Below are positions 9,772 through 19,153 of a stretch of 64,000 nt of DNA, piece by piece. The notes beneath the pieces are model-generated. The model searched no databases, had not been told where the DNA came from, and saw only the letters and a program-made list of their open reading frames with translations. The stretch is taken from positions 2,428,001 to 2,492,000 of the forward strand of contig NZ_CP063203.1 in the NCBI RefSeq assembly GCF_019904255.1. Direction: 5' to 3'. A program made the position numbers and the translations under genes. The DNA comes from Marixanthomonas sp. SCSIO 43207. GTDB lineage: Bacteria; Bacteroidota; Bacteroidia; Flavobacteriales; Flavobacteriaceae. The first letter of the stretch is position 1; each line of letters begins with the position of its first letter.

Positions 9772-10789
9772 TGTCAATTTTTTTTTCAAAGGTATTAAAT
9801 CGCTTGATTATTTCTGGTAAGTTTTTGAAATGAACATAGCTCTTATTAAAACTTGAGTAGCTAAGTGCTGGTGAACCTTGTAACGCTTCATTGTCTTTTA
9901 CATTTCTACCTATGCCACTTTGTGCTTGTATTTTTACATTGTCACCAATGGTTATATGCCCCACTATTCCTACTTGGCCACCAATTATACAGTTTTTGCC
10001 AATTTTTGTAGAACCTGCTATTCCAGATTGGGCTGCTATTACTGTATGTTCTCCTATTTCTACATTGTGAGCTATCTGTATTTGATTATCAAGTTTTACT
10101 CCTTTTCTAATAATTGTAGCTCCTAGTGTTGCTCTATCTATGGTGGTTCCGGCTCCTATATCTACATTGTCTTCAATAATAACATTTCCGGTTTGAGGCA
10201 CTTTTGAATATTCGCCGTTTTCATCTGGGGTAAACCCAAACCCGTCTGCTCCTACAATAACGCCACTGTTTATAACGCAGTTATCGCCTATTATAGTTTC
10301 AGAATAAATCTTGGCTCCGGCAAAAACAATTACATTATCACCAATAGTAACATTGTTACCTATATATGTATTGGGGTAAATTGTAGCGTTATTACCTATT
10401 TTCACATTATCCCCTAAATAAGAAAAAGCGCCTAAATAGAGGTTATCTCCATATGATGCGCTTTCTGAAATATAAACAGGTTCTTCAATACCTGTTTTAT
10501 TCATCTTTACTTGGTTGTAATACTCTAGAAGCTTTGAAAAGGCTTTGTAAGCATCATCAACTCGTATTAATGTTGTATTTATATTGTGTTCAGCAACAAA
10601 ATCTTTGTTGACAATTGTAATTGTAGCTTGAGTTGAATAAATATGTGAAGTATATTTAGGATTTGCTAAAAAGGTAAGACTTCCATCAGTTCCTTCTTCA
10701 ATTTTAGCTAATTTAGATACTTCGGCATTAGCATTTCCTTCTATTTCTCCTGCTAAAAGTCCTGCTATTTGAGTTGCTGTAAATTTCAT
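9764..10789 (-). CDS. lpxD: UDP-3-O-(3-hydroxyacyl)glucosamine N-acyltransferase
   Basis: A 341-residue standard LpxD. An N-terminal uridine-binding domain (about 1-100; [17 protein letters not shown]) is followed by hexapeptide repeats and a C-terminal helix. QIAHNVEIG keeps the catalytic His, and [22 protein letters not shown] is the family's conserved loop. It adds the N-linked acyl chain in the third step of lipid A synthesis. It heads the lpx run, with a promoter-like TACGTTTG about 30 bases upstream. Confidence 0.95.
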   Translation of the reverse strand: MKFTATQIAGLLAGEIEGNANAEVSKLAKIEEGTDGSLTFLANPKYTSHIYSTQATITIVNKDFVAEHNINTTLIRVDDAYKAFSKLLEYYNQVKMNKTGIEEPVYISESASYGDNLYLGAFSYLGDNVKIGNNATIYPNTYIGNNVTIGDNVIVFAGAKIYSETIIGDNCVINSGVIVGADGFGFTPDENGEYSKVPQTGNVIIEDNVDIGAGTTIDRATLGATIIRKGVKLDNQIQIAHNVEIGEHTVIAAQSGIAGSTKIGKNCIIGGQVGIVGHITIGDNVKIQAQSGIGRNVKDNEALQGSPALSYSSFNKSYVHFKNLPEIIKRFNTFEKKIDND

Positions 10790-10817
10790 TTAGTAGCATT
10801 ATTGGTTGAAAATACTG

Positions 10818-10825
10818 CAAACGTA
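10818..10825 (-). promoter_or_regulatory. Promoter -7 element (TACGTTTG) for the lpx genes
   Basis: On the minus strand TACGTTTG fits TAnnTTTG and lies about 30 bases before the lpxD start. The nearest TTG upstream is 24 bases away, longer than usual, so the -33 half is weak. Confidence 0.45.
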
Positions 10826-10893
10826 AGCGATATAATTATGCTCTTATTACAATATTGGTTTTGCTGCATCTCTGCAAAAATAGAAAAAAAGGT

Positions 10894-12123
10894 TTAGTTA
10901 TTCCTTTTTGGATAGCATAGATAATATTTTATTACTTTTTCTGAAAGCGCTTTTAAGTTTACCTGGTCACTTGCTTTTGCCACATCACGCACTTTTCCAG
11001 ACTTGGTTAACAAATTAATTGTTTCTTTATCCATTCGATACGCTTGATTTTCTATGCTTCCGGTAAACACAAAATAGTTTGCTTCATCTTCAGATAAATT
11101 ATAGCGCTGCATGGTTTGTTGTATTTTTTTCTGAATTTTTTCTGAAGTAACCGGTTTTTTCTTCATTTTAATTTTAAGCAAATCTCGATTTAAAATCATT
11201 TTGGCCAATGTTTTTAAAACAAAATCTTCTTCTTCTACCCAAGATTTCATTGCCGAAACAATATCATAGTCATCAAGTTTTGAAAAGGTGTCAAGAACAT
11301 CTTTAGTAAAGGTTTTATGAGTGATAGAGTGTTTCAGAAAAAACAATAATGCTTTGCTAGCTGGTAGTTCAACCCCATTGTCTGTCAATTCTTTTGCTCT
11401 TTTCAACATTCTAAGTAATAACTGCTCTGCAACAAGACTCGTTTTATGTAAGTAAACTTGCCAATACATCAAACGACGCGCAATGATAAACTTTTCAACT
11501 GAATAAATACCTTTTTCTTCTACTACCAGTTTGTCATTCTTTACATTGAGCATAGCAATTAATCGCTCTGAATTTACCGCCCCTTCTGAAACGCCTGTAT
11601 AAAAACTATCCCGTCTTAAATAGTCTAAACGATCCATATCTAACTGACTTGAAATAAGCTGATGTAAAAATTTTCGGTCATATTCATCTTTAAATATGGT
11701 GATAGCAAGCGTTAATCTGTTGTTAAAGTTTTTATTCAATTCTTCCATAAACAACAGTGAAATTTGCTCATGATTTACATTTTCAACAATACTATTTTCC
11801 ATAGCATGAGAGAATGGACCGTGCCCAATATCGTGTAGTAAAATTGCAATACACAAAGCTTCTTCTTCTTTTTCTGAAATCTCAATTCCTTTATAACGAA
11901 GCACTTGCACTGCTTTACGCATTAAAAACATAGCTCCCAGCGCATGATGAAAACGCGTATGATGTGCTCCAGGATATACCAAATATGACATTCCCATTTG
12001 AGAAATTCTGCGTAATCTTTGAAAGTAAGGATGCTCAATCAAATCTGAAATGAGCTTATTGGGTATGGTAATAAAACCGTAAACAGGGTCGTTTACTATT
12101 TTGAGTTTGTTACGTGATTTCAA
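10894..12123 (-). CDS. HD-domain phosphohydrolase, dGTPase-like
   Basis: A 409-residue protein with the HD-domain signature: HHTRFHHALGAMFL, LLHDIGHGPFSHAMEN with the metal-binding His-Asp pair, and a later Asp in SSQLDMDRLDYLRRD. Proteins of this type (deoxynucleoside triphosphate triphosphohydrolase and SAMHD1-like) cut dNTPs or related nucleotides. The start is TTG at 12123: no ATG occurs until well inside the conserved region, and NKLKIVNDPVYGFI is the expected N-terminus. It is divergent from porX. Confidence 0.8.
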   Translation of the reverse strand: MKSRNKLKIVNDPVYGFITIPNKLISDLIEHPYFQRLRRISQMGMSYLVYPGAHHTRFHHALGAMFLMRKAVQVLRYKGIEISEKEEEALCIAILLHDIGHGPFSHAMENSIVENVNHEQISLLFMEELNKNFNNRLTLAITIFKDEYDRKFLHQLISSQLDMDRLDYLRRDSFYTGVSEGAVNSERLIAMLNVKNDKLVVEEKGIYSVEKFIIARRLMYWQVYLHKTSLVAEQLLLRMLKRAKELTDNGVELPASKALLFFLKHSITHKTFTKDVLDTFSKLDDYDIVSAMKSWVEEEDFVLKTLAKMILNRDLLKIKMKKKPVTSEKIQKKIQQTMQRYNLSEDEANYFVFTGSIENQAYRMDKETINLLTKSGKVRDVAKASDQVNLKALSEKVIKYYLCYPKRNN

Positions 12124-12175
12124 ACTTTTAACTTTTAATTATACCGGCTTTTTTCAAATTGAAAAAATTCAGGTT

Positions 12176-12183
12176 TATTTTTG
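12176..12183 (+). promoter_or_regulatory. Promoter -7 element (TATTTTTG) for porX
   Basis: TATTTTTG matches TAnnTTTG about 63 bases before the porX start in the 123-base divergent gap. The nearest TTG is only 14 bases upstream, so the -33 element is uncertain. Confidence 0.4.
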
Positions 12184-12246
12184 TTGTAGAAGCAATCTTT
12201 TCAGATAAACTGAAAAAAGTGCAACACAGAAAAACAAATATACGAT

Positions 12247-13797
12247 ATGAGCGACATAAAAGTACTATGGGTAGATGATGAAATAGATTTGTTAAAACCA
12301 CATATTCTCTTTCTAGAAAAGAAAAACTATACAGTTACCACCGCACAAAGCGGAACCGAAGCATTAGAAGAAATAGCAAACGACACTTTTGATATTGTTT
12401 TTTTAGACGAAAACATGCCGGGACTTACAGGTCTAGAAACGCTTTCTGAAATAAAAGAACAACGAGCTTCACTTCCGGTAGTAATGATTACCAAAAGTGA
12501 AGAAGAATATATTATGGAAGAAGCTATTGGGTCAAAAATTGCCGATTACCTTATTAAACCTGTTAACCCCAACCAGATTTTATTGAGTTTGAAGAAAAAC
12601 CTAGATCATTCAAGATTGGTTTCTGAAAAAACGACATCTAGCTATCAACAAGAGTTTAGAAAAATAGCTATGGATATGTCTATGATTAATTCTTGGGAAG
12701 GTTGGGTAGATTTATATCAAAAATTAGTGTATTGGGAGCTAGAGCTTGAAGATATTGAAGATACCGGGATGTTTGAAATTTTAGAATCTCAAAAAACCGA
12801 AGCCAACACACAGTTTTGCAAGTTTATTGATAAAAATTATCCAGAATGGTTTAAAGACCAAGAAGACGCCCCTGTGATGTCACATACGCTCTTTAGAGAT
12901 AAAGTAATGCCACAATTAAAAGATAATAGACCTACTCTTATGGTAGTGGTTGACAATCTTAGGTATGATCAGTGGAAAGCTTTTGAGCCGTTTATTGCAA
13001 ATGCGTATAAAAAAACTTCAGAAGAAATGTTTTGTAGCATTTTACCTACCGCAACACAATATGCTCGAAATGCTATTTTCTCAGGTTTAATGCCTAGCGA
13101 AATGGAAAAACTTCATCCAGACCTTTGGTTAAACGATACAGATGAAGGCGGAAAAAACATGAATGAAGATAAATTTTTTGAAGCGCAGTTAAAACGTTTT
13201 GGTCTAGATTTAAACTGGAGCTACCATAAAATCTCTACTTTAAAACAAGGTAAACGCTTAGCAGAAAATTTTAAAAGTCACAAAGATGAAGACTTAACCG
13301 TTGTGGTTTATAACTTTGTAGATATACTTTCCCATTCAAAAACCGAGATGGAAGTTATCAAAGAACTAGCATCAACAGATAAATCATACCGTTCATTAAC
13401 TCAAAGCTGGTTTAAAAACTCACCATTGATGGAGGTTATTCAACAAGCATCTCAACTTGGCTTTAAATTAATTCTCACAACCGATCACGGTACTATTAAT
13501 GTAAAAAACCCTTCAAAAGTAATTGGAGACAAAAACACAAGCTTAAATCTACGTTACAAAACCGGCAAAAGCCTTACGTATGAAGATAAAGATGTGTTGG
13601 CTGCTAAAAACCCAAAATCTATCAATTTACCTTCCATAAATATGAGTAGTTCCTTTATTTTTGCAAAAGGAGATTTGTTTTTTGCATACCCTAATAATTA
13701 TAATCATTACGTGAGTTATTACAGGAACACATATCAACACGGAGGCGTTTCCCTAGAAGAAATGATCATTCCGTTTGCGATATTAGAGCCTAAATAA
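12247..13797 (+). CDS. porX: PorX-type response regulator with alkaline-phosphatase-like (PglZ) domain
   Basis: A 516-residue cytoplasmic protein. The receiver domain (1-120) has Asp10/Asp11, the phosphoacceptor Asp54 in VFLDENMPG and the conserved Lys of YLIKPV. A helical linker follows, then a C-terminal PglZ/alkaline-phosphatase-superfamily domain (about 215-516) with VVVDNLRYDQW and LTTDHGTIN. In Porphyromonas and Flavobacterium PorX pairs with the sensor PorY and controls the type IX secretion system; PorX has been reported to cleave small nucleotides. PorY is not in this window. Confidence 0.92.
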   Translation: MSDIKVLWVDDEIDLLKPHILFLEKKNYTVTTAQSGTEALEEIANDTFDIVFLDENMPGLTGLETLSEIKEQRASLPVVMITKSEEEYIMEEAIGSKIADYLIKPVNPNQILLSLKKNLDHSRLVSEKTTSSYQQEFRKIAMDMSMINSWEGWVDLYQKLVYWELELEDIEDTGMFEILESQKTEANTQFCKFIDKNYPEWFKDQEDAPVMSHTLFRDKVMPQLKDNRPTLMVVVDNLRYDQWKAFEPFIANAYKKTSEEMFCSILPTATQYARNAIFSGLMPSEMEKLHPDLWLNDTDEGGKNMNEDKFFEAQLKRFGLDLNWSYHKISTLKQGKRLAENFKSHKDEDLTVVVYNFVDILSHSKTEMEVIKELASTDKSYRSLTQSWFKNSPLMEVIQQASQLGFKLILTTDHGTINVKNPSKVIGDKNTSLNLRYKTGKSLTYEDKDVLAAKNPKSINLPSINMSSSFIFAKGDLFFAYPNNYNHYVSYYRNTYQHGGVSLEEMIIPFAILEPK

Positions 13798-13870
13798 CAA
13801 TTATTTGTAAGAAATTTCTTTATTTATTACTTTTAATCGATTTTATTAGCTATTTATCGGATAAGTAGTT

Positions 13871-13878
13871 TATATTTG
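13871..13878 (+). promoter_or_regulatory. Promoter -7 element (TATATTTG) before tsaE
   Basis: TATATTTG matches TAnnTTTG and sits 15 bases before the tsaE start, so the 5' leader would be very short. No convincing TTG is seen at the usual distance upstream. Confidence 0.4.
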
Positions 13879-13893
13879 ATCGCAACCTAAATT

Positions 13894-14307
13894 ATGGAAA
13901 TCACCTACACATTAAACGACTTACAGCAAGTAGCTGATAAAGTGTTAACTACTGTAACAAGTAAGCACTTGCTTTTTGATGGTGCTATGGGAACAGGAAA
14001 AACTACATTAATTGCTGCTTTAGCAAAAAAACTAGGAGTTTCAGAATCCATTTCCAGTCCAACATTTTCTTTAGTCAATGAATATCAAACACACGATGGA
14101 ATTATTTACCATTTTGATTTTTATAGAATAGAAGATGAAAAAGAAGCGTTGGATATAGGTGTTGAAGAATATTTATACTCAAATGAATGGGTGTTTATAG
14201 AGTGGCCGGAAAAAATTAAATCATTGCTTCCTGAAAAAAGCAATACAATAACAATAACAAAGAATAAAAACGGAAGTAGAACTTTAAGTATTATGCCAGT
14301 GAAATAA
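13894..14307 (+). CDS. tsaE: tRNA t6A biosynthesis ATPase TsaE
   Basis: A 137-residue P-loop ATPase. The Walker A motif GAMGTGKTT lies at about residues 31-39; ISSPTFSLVNEY and YHFDFYRI are family signatures, and WVFIEWPEKI is near the end. TsaE works with TsaB and TsaD to make threonylcarbamoyladenosine at position 37 of tRNAs that read ANN codons. Length is normal. It stands alone between porX and a small lipoprotein gene. Confidence 0.92.
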   Translation: MEITYTLNDLQQVADKVLTTVTSKHLLFDGAMGTGKTTLIAALAKKLGVSESISSPTFSLVNEYQTHDGIIYHFDFYRIEDEKEALDIGVEEYLYSNEWVFIEWPEKIKSLLPEKSNTITITKNKNGSRTLSIMPVK

Positions 14308-14450
14308 ATTGCAATACTACTATATACTATTTAGCCTTAACTTTTAAAAACTGCCCCAAATTGCATTATTTTTTAAGCAGGATAATTATTGCCAAAAATA
14401 ACCTATAAAGATACGGCTAACTTATTTGGAATACATGTTTGATTTTGTGT

Positions 14451-14458
14451 TAGGTTTG
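14451..14458 (+). promoter_or_regulatory. Promoter -7 element (TAGGTTTG) for the small lipoprotein gene
   Basis: TAGGTTTG fits TAnnTTTG, with a TTG at 14426-14428 and a 22-base spacer. It lies 28 bases before the ATG at 14487. The rest of the 179-base gap shows no other recognisable element. Confidence 0.5.
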
Positions 14459-14486
14459 TACTATTAACCTCACAAAAACAAACATT

Positions 14487-14627
14487 ATGAAATTAACAAA
14501 GTACTATTTAATCGTTGCAATTTTCGGAGCTGCTTTATTTGTATCTTGTACACCTGAAAGCATTGAAGATGGACAAACAGAACAACAAATTAAAAGAGAC
14601 CAAATCCGAGTACCACAAAACGGATAA
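14487..14627 (+). CDS. Tiny lipoprotein, 46 residues
   Basis: A short frame from ATG 14487 to TAA 14627. The N-terminus MKLTKYY, a hydrophobic stretch and the lipobox LFVSC (Cys21) form a complete lipoprotein signal; only 26 polar residues follow (ending RVPQNG). A promoter-like TAGGTTTG lies upstream, and the ATG is in a normal A-rich context. The last 59 bases overlap, in another frame, the start of the next gene. I know of no family; the call rests on the signal peptide and promoter. Confidence 0.6.
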   Translation: MKLTKYYLIVAIFGAALFVSCTPESIEDGQTEQQIKRDQIRVPQNG

Positions 14628-15099
14628 GAAATCTTTATTTGTAGGAGGTATAGTTGTTTTTTTAATAGCTATTACCCCCTTTTTATTTTATACTTATGAA
14701 AGTTTCCCAGACGCGCAAGTTTGGGAAACTTCTTTATTTACAATAACCACAGCTTTTTATGATTGGTATACCTTTGCCTGGCATTTCTTTGGAAAATTTA
14801 TACCATTATACCTTCTACTGTTATGGTTTTTTACTTGTAAACATTGGTGGCACTGGATTATATTAATCCCAATATCAATGTATTCGTTTCAATTATGGGG
14901 AATCATAAATGAAAGTAACAGTTTAGACGAACTAGAATTATATTACATCATACCATTAATGATGGTTTTGGTTCCTGTAGTTTATCTTATTCGCGCAAAA
15001 CTCTTCAACAAAGTACGAGGTGATGATTTAAAAGAGTTTGAAGAAGATTTGATGGTGAAGAAATCTATTTGGCAACAGATAAAAGATTTATTCCGATAA
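14569..15099 (+). CDS. Membrane protein of unknown function, four to five helices
   Basis: A 176-residue protein starting at ATG 14569 (MDKQNNKLKET). A polar N-terminus of about 25 residues is followed by membrane segments at about 26-44, 60-78, 84-102, 107-121 and 128-145, then a charged cytoplasmic tail (DDLKEFEEDLMVKKSIWQQ). It overlaps the tiny lipoprotein gene by 59 bases in a different frame. I do not recognise a characterised family. Partnership with the lipoprotein is possible but only inferred. Confidence 0.7.
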   Translation: MDKQNNKLKETKSEYHKTDKKSLFVGGIVVFLIAITPFLFYTYESFPDAQVWETSLFTITTAFYDWYTFAWHFFGKFIPLYLLLLWFFTCKHWWHWIILIPISMYSFQLWGIINESNSLDELELYYIIPLMMVLVPVVYLIRAKLFNKVRGDDLKEFEEDLMVKKSIWQQIKDLFR

Positions 15100-15157
15100 T
15101 TTTCCTTTTTCACAATCTTTTAAATATGTAACTTAGGACTACTAATAAAAAACCATT

Positions 15158-16357
15158 ATGACAGAGTCCAAATCCCCTTTTACAAAAGCACAACTCATAC
15201 CCCAAGAGGAAACGTTAGAAGTGACTCGTCAAAAAGGCGCTTTGTTTATTGGTATTCCAAAGGAAACTTATTTTCAAGAAAAACGTATTTGTTTAACTCC
15301 AGATGCTGTTGCAGCTGTGGTTGCAAATGGTCACAAAGTTTTAATTGAAAGTGGTGCAGGAAAAGAATCCGGTTTTTCCGATAAAGATTACAGTGAAGCT
15401 GGAGCTCAACTCACCAAAGACACAAAAAAAGTTTTTGGATGTCCTTTTATTTTAAAAGTAGAACCTCCTACTCTAGAAGAATTAGATCTTATAAACCCCA
15501 AAACAGTTCTTATTTCTGCCTTACAACTCAAAACAAGGCAAAAAAAATATTTTGATATTCTGGCTAAGAAAAAAATCACCGCGCTAGCTTTTGAGTTTAT
15601 TAAAGATGAAGATCACAGTTATCCTGCCGTAAAAGCCTTAAGTGAGATTGCTGGTACTGCTTCAGTATTAATTGCTTCTGAAATAATGGTAAATGCAAAA
15701 AAAGGGAACGGACTCCTATTTGGAAATATAAGCGGGGTTCCTCCAGTAGAGGTTGTAGTTATTGGCGCAGGTACCGTTGGTCAATTTGCTGTAAGATCTG
15801 CTTTGGGTCTTGGCGCCAATGTAAAAGTATTTGATAGTTCTATTACCAAGTTGCGGGCTTTACAATCTGCAATAGGTCAAACTTTTTACACCTCTACCAT
15901 TCAACCAAAAAATTTACTAAAAGCCTTAAGACGTTGTGATGTAGCTATTGGTGCCGTGCGCGGAAAAAATAGATCGCCAATTATTGTTACTGAAGCAATG
16001 GTAAAGAAAATGAAAAAAGGTGCTGTAATTATTGATGTTAGTATTGATATGGGCGGATGTTTTGAAACTTCAGATATGACATCACACGATACGCCTACAC
16101 AAATTAAACACAATGTGGTTCATTACGGGGTTCCCAATATTCCTGCTCGATACCCAAAAACGGCTTCTATTTCAATAAGTAATATTTTTACGCCTTACTT
16201 ATTAGAAATTGCTGAATGCGGAGGTCTTGAACAAGCCATTCGTTTTGATGGTGGATTAAAAAATGGTTTGTATTTTTACCGCGGAATTTTAACAAACAAA
16301 GCGGTTGCAGATTGGTTTGATATGTCTTACAGTGACATAAACTTACTTTTCTTTTAA
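15158..16357 (+). CDS. ald: Alanine dehydrogenase
   Basis: A 399-residue enzyme of the alanine dehydrogenase / transhydrogenase-alpha family. The N-terminal catalytic domain has GIPKETYFQEKRICLTPDAV (substrate-binding Arg and Lys), and the NAD-binding domain has VVIGAGTVGQFAVRSALGLGA. VIIDVSIDMGGCFET is also typical. It interconverts L-alanine and pyruvate + NH3 with NAD(H). An extra 25 residues precede the canonical start. The small conserved gene after it is 17 bases away. Confidence 0.88.
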   Translation: MTESKSPFTKAQLIPQEETLEVTRQKGALFIGIPKETYFQEKRICLTPDAVAAVVANGHKVLIESGAGKESGFSDKDYSEAGAQLTKDTKKVFGCPFILKVEPPTLEELDLINPKTVLISALQLKTRQKKYFDILAKKKITALAFEFIKDEDHSYPAVKALSEIAGTASVLIASEIMVNAKKGNGLLFGNISGVPPVEVVVIGAGTVGQFAVRSALGLGANVKVFDSSITKLRALQSAIGQTFYTSTIQPKNLLKALRRCDVAIGAVRGKNRSPIIVTEAMVKKMKKGAVIIDVSIDMGGCFETSDMTSHDTPTQIKHNVVHYGVPNIPARYPKTASISISNIFTPYLLEIAECGGLEQAIRFDGGLKNGLYFYRGILTNKAVADWFDMSYSDINLLFF

Positions 16358-16374
16358 TAAAGATATTTTTTTTC

Positions 16375-16752
16375 ATGAAATTAATTCACAGAATTGCCTA
16401 CTATTTGGGAGGTTTCGGGATAGGCTTAATCATTCTTTTTTTCTTTTTAGGCGGAAAAAAAACTTCTTGTGATTATGGTCCTGAAGCTCGAACCTTGAAA
16501 AACATTCGCATAAAAGAACGCGCTTTTTCCGAAGAAACTATCGTGTTTTTACAACAAAAAGAACTCGATACTTCTATTGTTTCAAAAATTTTAAGTGACG
16601 GAGACGTTCTGTTTTCAGAAAGTAATACAGATTTAGATTCTTGTAAGATTTACAATATAGAAAATAAGGTTTCAGAAATGATCTTAAAAATTACGGTAGA
16701 GAACTGCAGCAACCTAGCTACAATTCAAAATATTGAAGAAATAAAGGAATAA
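16375..16752 (+). CDS. Small membrane-anchored conserved protein, possibly DUF4258-type
   Basis: A 125-residue protein with one N-terminal membrane segment (about 8-26) and a soluble domain with two well-spaced Cys (SCKIY and VENCSN) plus one near the membrane (TSCDYGPEAR). The sequence resembles short flavobacterial proteins labelled DUF4258 in my recollection; I cannot check this. It follows ald by 17 bases and ends 1 base before the convergent proline dehydrogenase gene. Function unknown. Confidence 0.6.
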   Translation: MKLIHRIAYYLGGFGIGLIILFFFLGGKKTSCDYGPEARTLKNIRIKERAFSEETIVFLQQKELDTSIVSKILSDGDVLFSESNTDLDSCKIYNIENKVSEMILKITVENCSNLATIQNIEEIKE

Positions 16753-16753
16753 T

Positions 16754-17929
16754 TTATAAAATCCCTCTACGCTTTCTTTCCTTTTTCAAAAGGAGTAATT
16801 CACGGCTTGTTTGTCCTGCAACCGAAGTATTTTCTTCTGCTCTTCTTATTAAGTAAGGCATTACATCTTTTACCGGGCCAAAAGGCATATACTTTGAGAC
16901 ATTAAATCCTTCACTAGCAAGGTTATAACTTATATTGTCACTCATTCCGTAAAGTTGACCAAACCAAACTCGATCATCATTTTTATCTAAGCCTTTGGCT
17001 TTAATGATTTCCATTGCTAAATAACAGCTTACCTCGTTGTGCGTTCCTAGATATAATGTAATGGTTTCAAGGTTGTCTAGAATATATTTTGCAACTTTAT
17101 TAAAGTTATCATCGGTATCTTTTTTACTAGCACAAATAGGTGTTGGGTATCCATTTTCTTCGGCACGCTCATGTTCTTTTTCCATATAAGCGCCACGCAC
17201 TACTTTAAAACCTAATCTAAATCCCTTTTCTTTTGCTTTTTTATGGAGATCTAATAAATATTCTTCTCTATCCCAACGATAGCATTGCAGTGTATTAAAT
17301 ATAACAACTCTTTCTTTGTTGTATTTTTCCATCATTTGCTCACAAAGTTCATCTGCAGCTCCTTGCATCCAAGATTCTTCTGCATCAACCAATAAGGAGA
17401 CACCGCAATCATCAGCTGCTTTACAAACAGTTTCATAACGCTCCACTATTCTATCCCATTCTGCTTCTTCTTCTTGAGTAAGTTTTTCATTTTCAGTTTT
17501 CTTTCTCCACAACTCAAACCTTCCTAATCCTGTTGGTTTAAAAACAGAAAACGGCATTGCTTTTTTATTTTTTGCAAATTTGGTAAGTTCTACAATTTTA
17601 TCTACCGTTTTATCAAATTGCTTTTCATCTTCTTTTCCTTCTACCGAATAATCTAAAACCGAATGCACATTGGCTTCATATAGAGCATCAACTGTGTTCA
17701 TACAATCTTTCTCACTTACTCCACCACAAAAATGATCAAATACAGTTGATCGTATAAGCCCTTCTACAGGAAGATTTAAGTTTAACGCAAATTTTGTTAC
17801 GGCTGTACCAATACGCACAAGCGGTTCATTTGCTATCATTTTAAATAAAAAATATGCGCGCTCTAGCTCTGCATCAGATTTTAATTTAAAAGCAATTTCG
17901 GTATTATTAAAAAGTAAATTAGTTTCCAT
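16754..17929 (-). CDS. Proline dehydrogenase
   Basis: A 391-residue single-function, FAD-dependent TIM-barrel enzyme that oxidises proline to pyrroline-5-carboxylate, feeding electrons to the quinone pool. GFKVVRGAYMEKE, LYLGTHNEVS and VWFGQLYGMSD are family motifs, and RRAEENTSVAGQTSREL is the usual C-terminal signature. I chose ATG 17929 (METNLLFNN); the longer frame begins with unrelated residues. It is divergent from aroB with a 78-base gap. Confidence 0.92.
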   Translation of the reverse strand: METNLLFNNTEIAFKLKSDAELERAYFLFKMIANEPLVRIGTAVTKFALNLNLPVEGLIRSTVFDHFCGGVSEKDCMNTVDALYEANVHSVLDYSVEGKEDEKQFDKTVDKIVELTKFAKNKKAMPFSVFKPTGLGRFELWRKKTENEKLTQEEEAEWDRIVERYETVCKAADDCGVSLLVDAEESWMQGAADELCEQMMEKYNKERVVIFNTLQCYRWDREEYLLDLHKKAKEKGFRLGFKVVRGAYMEKEHERAEENGYPTPICASKKDTDDNFNKVAKYILDNLETITLYLGTHNEVSCYLAMEIIKAKGLDKNDDRVWFGQLYGMSDNISYNLASEGFNVSKYMPFGPVKDVMPYLIRRAEENTSVAGQTSRELLLLKKERKRRGIL

Positions 17930-17945
17930 ATAAAAATAATCTGCG

Positions 17946-17953
17946 CAAATATA
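17946..17953 (-). promoter_or_regulatory. Promoter -7 element (TATATTTG) for proline dehydrogenase
   Basis: On the minus strand TATATTTG matches TAnnTTTG and sits 16 bases before the chosen start at 17929. No clear TTG lies at the expected distance. The position supports the shorter start over the longer frame. Confidence 0.45.
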
Positions 17954-18007
17954 GTTAGATTTGACGTTGATATAATACCCGAACCTACATTTTAGCAAAG
18001 GATTGAG

Positions 18008-19081
18008 ATGAAAAAAAGATTAAATAAAATCTATGGAGACACAAACGCTTGGGAAAGCTTTAATAGTCAATTAGATATACTAAAACCTACCAAAATTTTC
18101 ATTTTAACAGATGAGAATACTAAAGAGCATTGTTTTGATGTTTTTTTAACAAAAACAACTCATAATCACAATATTCACTCATTGACAATACCTGCCGGTG
18201 AAAACCATAAAACTATTGTTACGTGCTTACATCTTTGGAATCAACTTTCAGAAATGGGTGCAGATAGAGACAGTTTACTTATCAATCTAGGCGGTGGTGT
18301 AGTTACAGATATTGGTGGTTTTATAGCATGCACATATAGACGTGGTATTTCTTTTATAAACATACCCACTTCCCTACTCGCAATGGTTGACGCATCTGTT
18401 GGTGGAAAAAACGGAGTAGATTTAGGTAACTTAAAAAACCAAATAGGAGTAATTAAAACTCCCAATCAAGTAATTATAGATACTGCATTTTTAAACACCT
18501 TACCTCCAGATCAAATGACTTCCGGTTGGGCCGAAATGCTCAAACACGGACTTATTTATTCAGAAGAATATTGGGATAAAGTAAAAAATTTTACCAATAA
18601 TGATATTGAAGAGGCAAACAACCTAATTTGGGAGTCAATATGCATTAAAAATGAGATTGTTACAGAAGATCCTTATGAAAAAGGAAGACGCAAAACATTA
18701 AATTATGGACATACGTTAGGACATGCAATAGAATCTTACTTTATGCACGCTTCAGAAAAAAACACTAAAAAAAACGAGCTGTTACACGGTGAAGCAGTTG
18801 CTATTGGTTTAATTCTAGAAACGTATATATCATCACAACTATTTAATTTTTCAAAAGAAAGACTAGATGAAGTTACTACAATTATCAATTCTCACTTCAG
18901 AAAAGTAGAATTTAATGAAGAAGATATTTCTGAAATAATTAAATTGCTTATTTACGATAAAAAAAACAAAGGAGACTCCATTTATTTTGTATTACTTAAC
19001 GATATTGGAGATTTTAATATAAATTGTACAGTAGAAAACAGCTTGATTTATGAGGCATTTGATTATTATAAAAATTTCTGA
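18008..19081 (+). CDS. aroB: 3-dehydroquinate synthase
   Basis: A 357-residue NAD- and metal-dependent enzyme that makes 3-dehydroquinate from DAHP, the second step of the shikimate pathway. LGGGVVTDIGGFIACTYRRGISFINIPTSL, DASVGGKNGVD and the zinc-binding LNYGHTLGHAIE and LLHGEAVAIG motifs are all present. Length is normal. No other shikimate gene is adjacent. Confidence 0.95.
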   Translation: MKKRLNKIYGDTNAWESFNSQLDILKPTKIFILTDENTKEHCFDVFLTKTTHNHNIHSLTIPAGENHKTIVTCLHLWNQLSEMGADRDSLLINLGGGVVTDIGGFIACTYRRGISFINIPTSLLAMVDASVGGKNGVDLGNLKNQIGVIKTPNQVIIDTAFLNTLPPDQMTSGWAEMLKHGLIYSEEYWDKVKNFTNNDIEEANNLIWESICIKNEIVTEDPYEKGRRKTLNYGHTLGHAIESYFMHASEKNTKKNELLHGEAVAIGLILETYISSQLFNFSKERLDEVTTIINSHFRKVEFNEEDISEIIKLLIYDKKNKGDSIYFVLLNDIGDFNINCTVENSLIYEAFDYYKNF

Positions 19082-19153
19082 AATTTAATTTTGAAATAAC
19101 ATAATCTCTTATATTTTTGAAGCATATAATTTGACAAACCAACATTACATATA

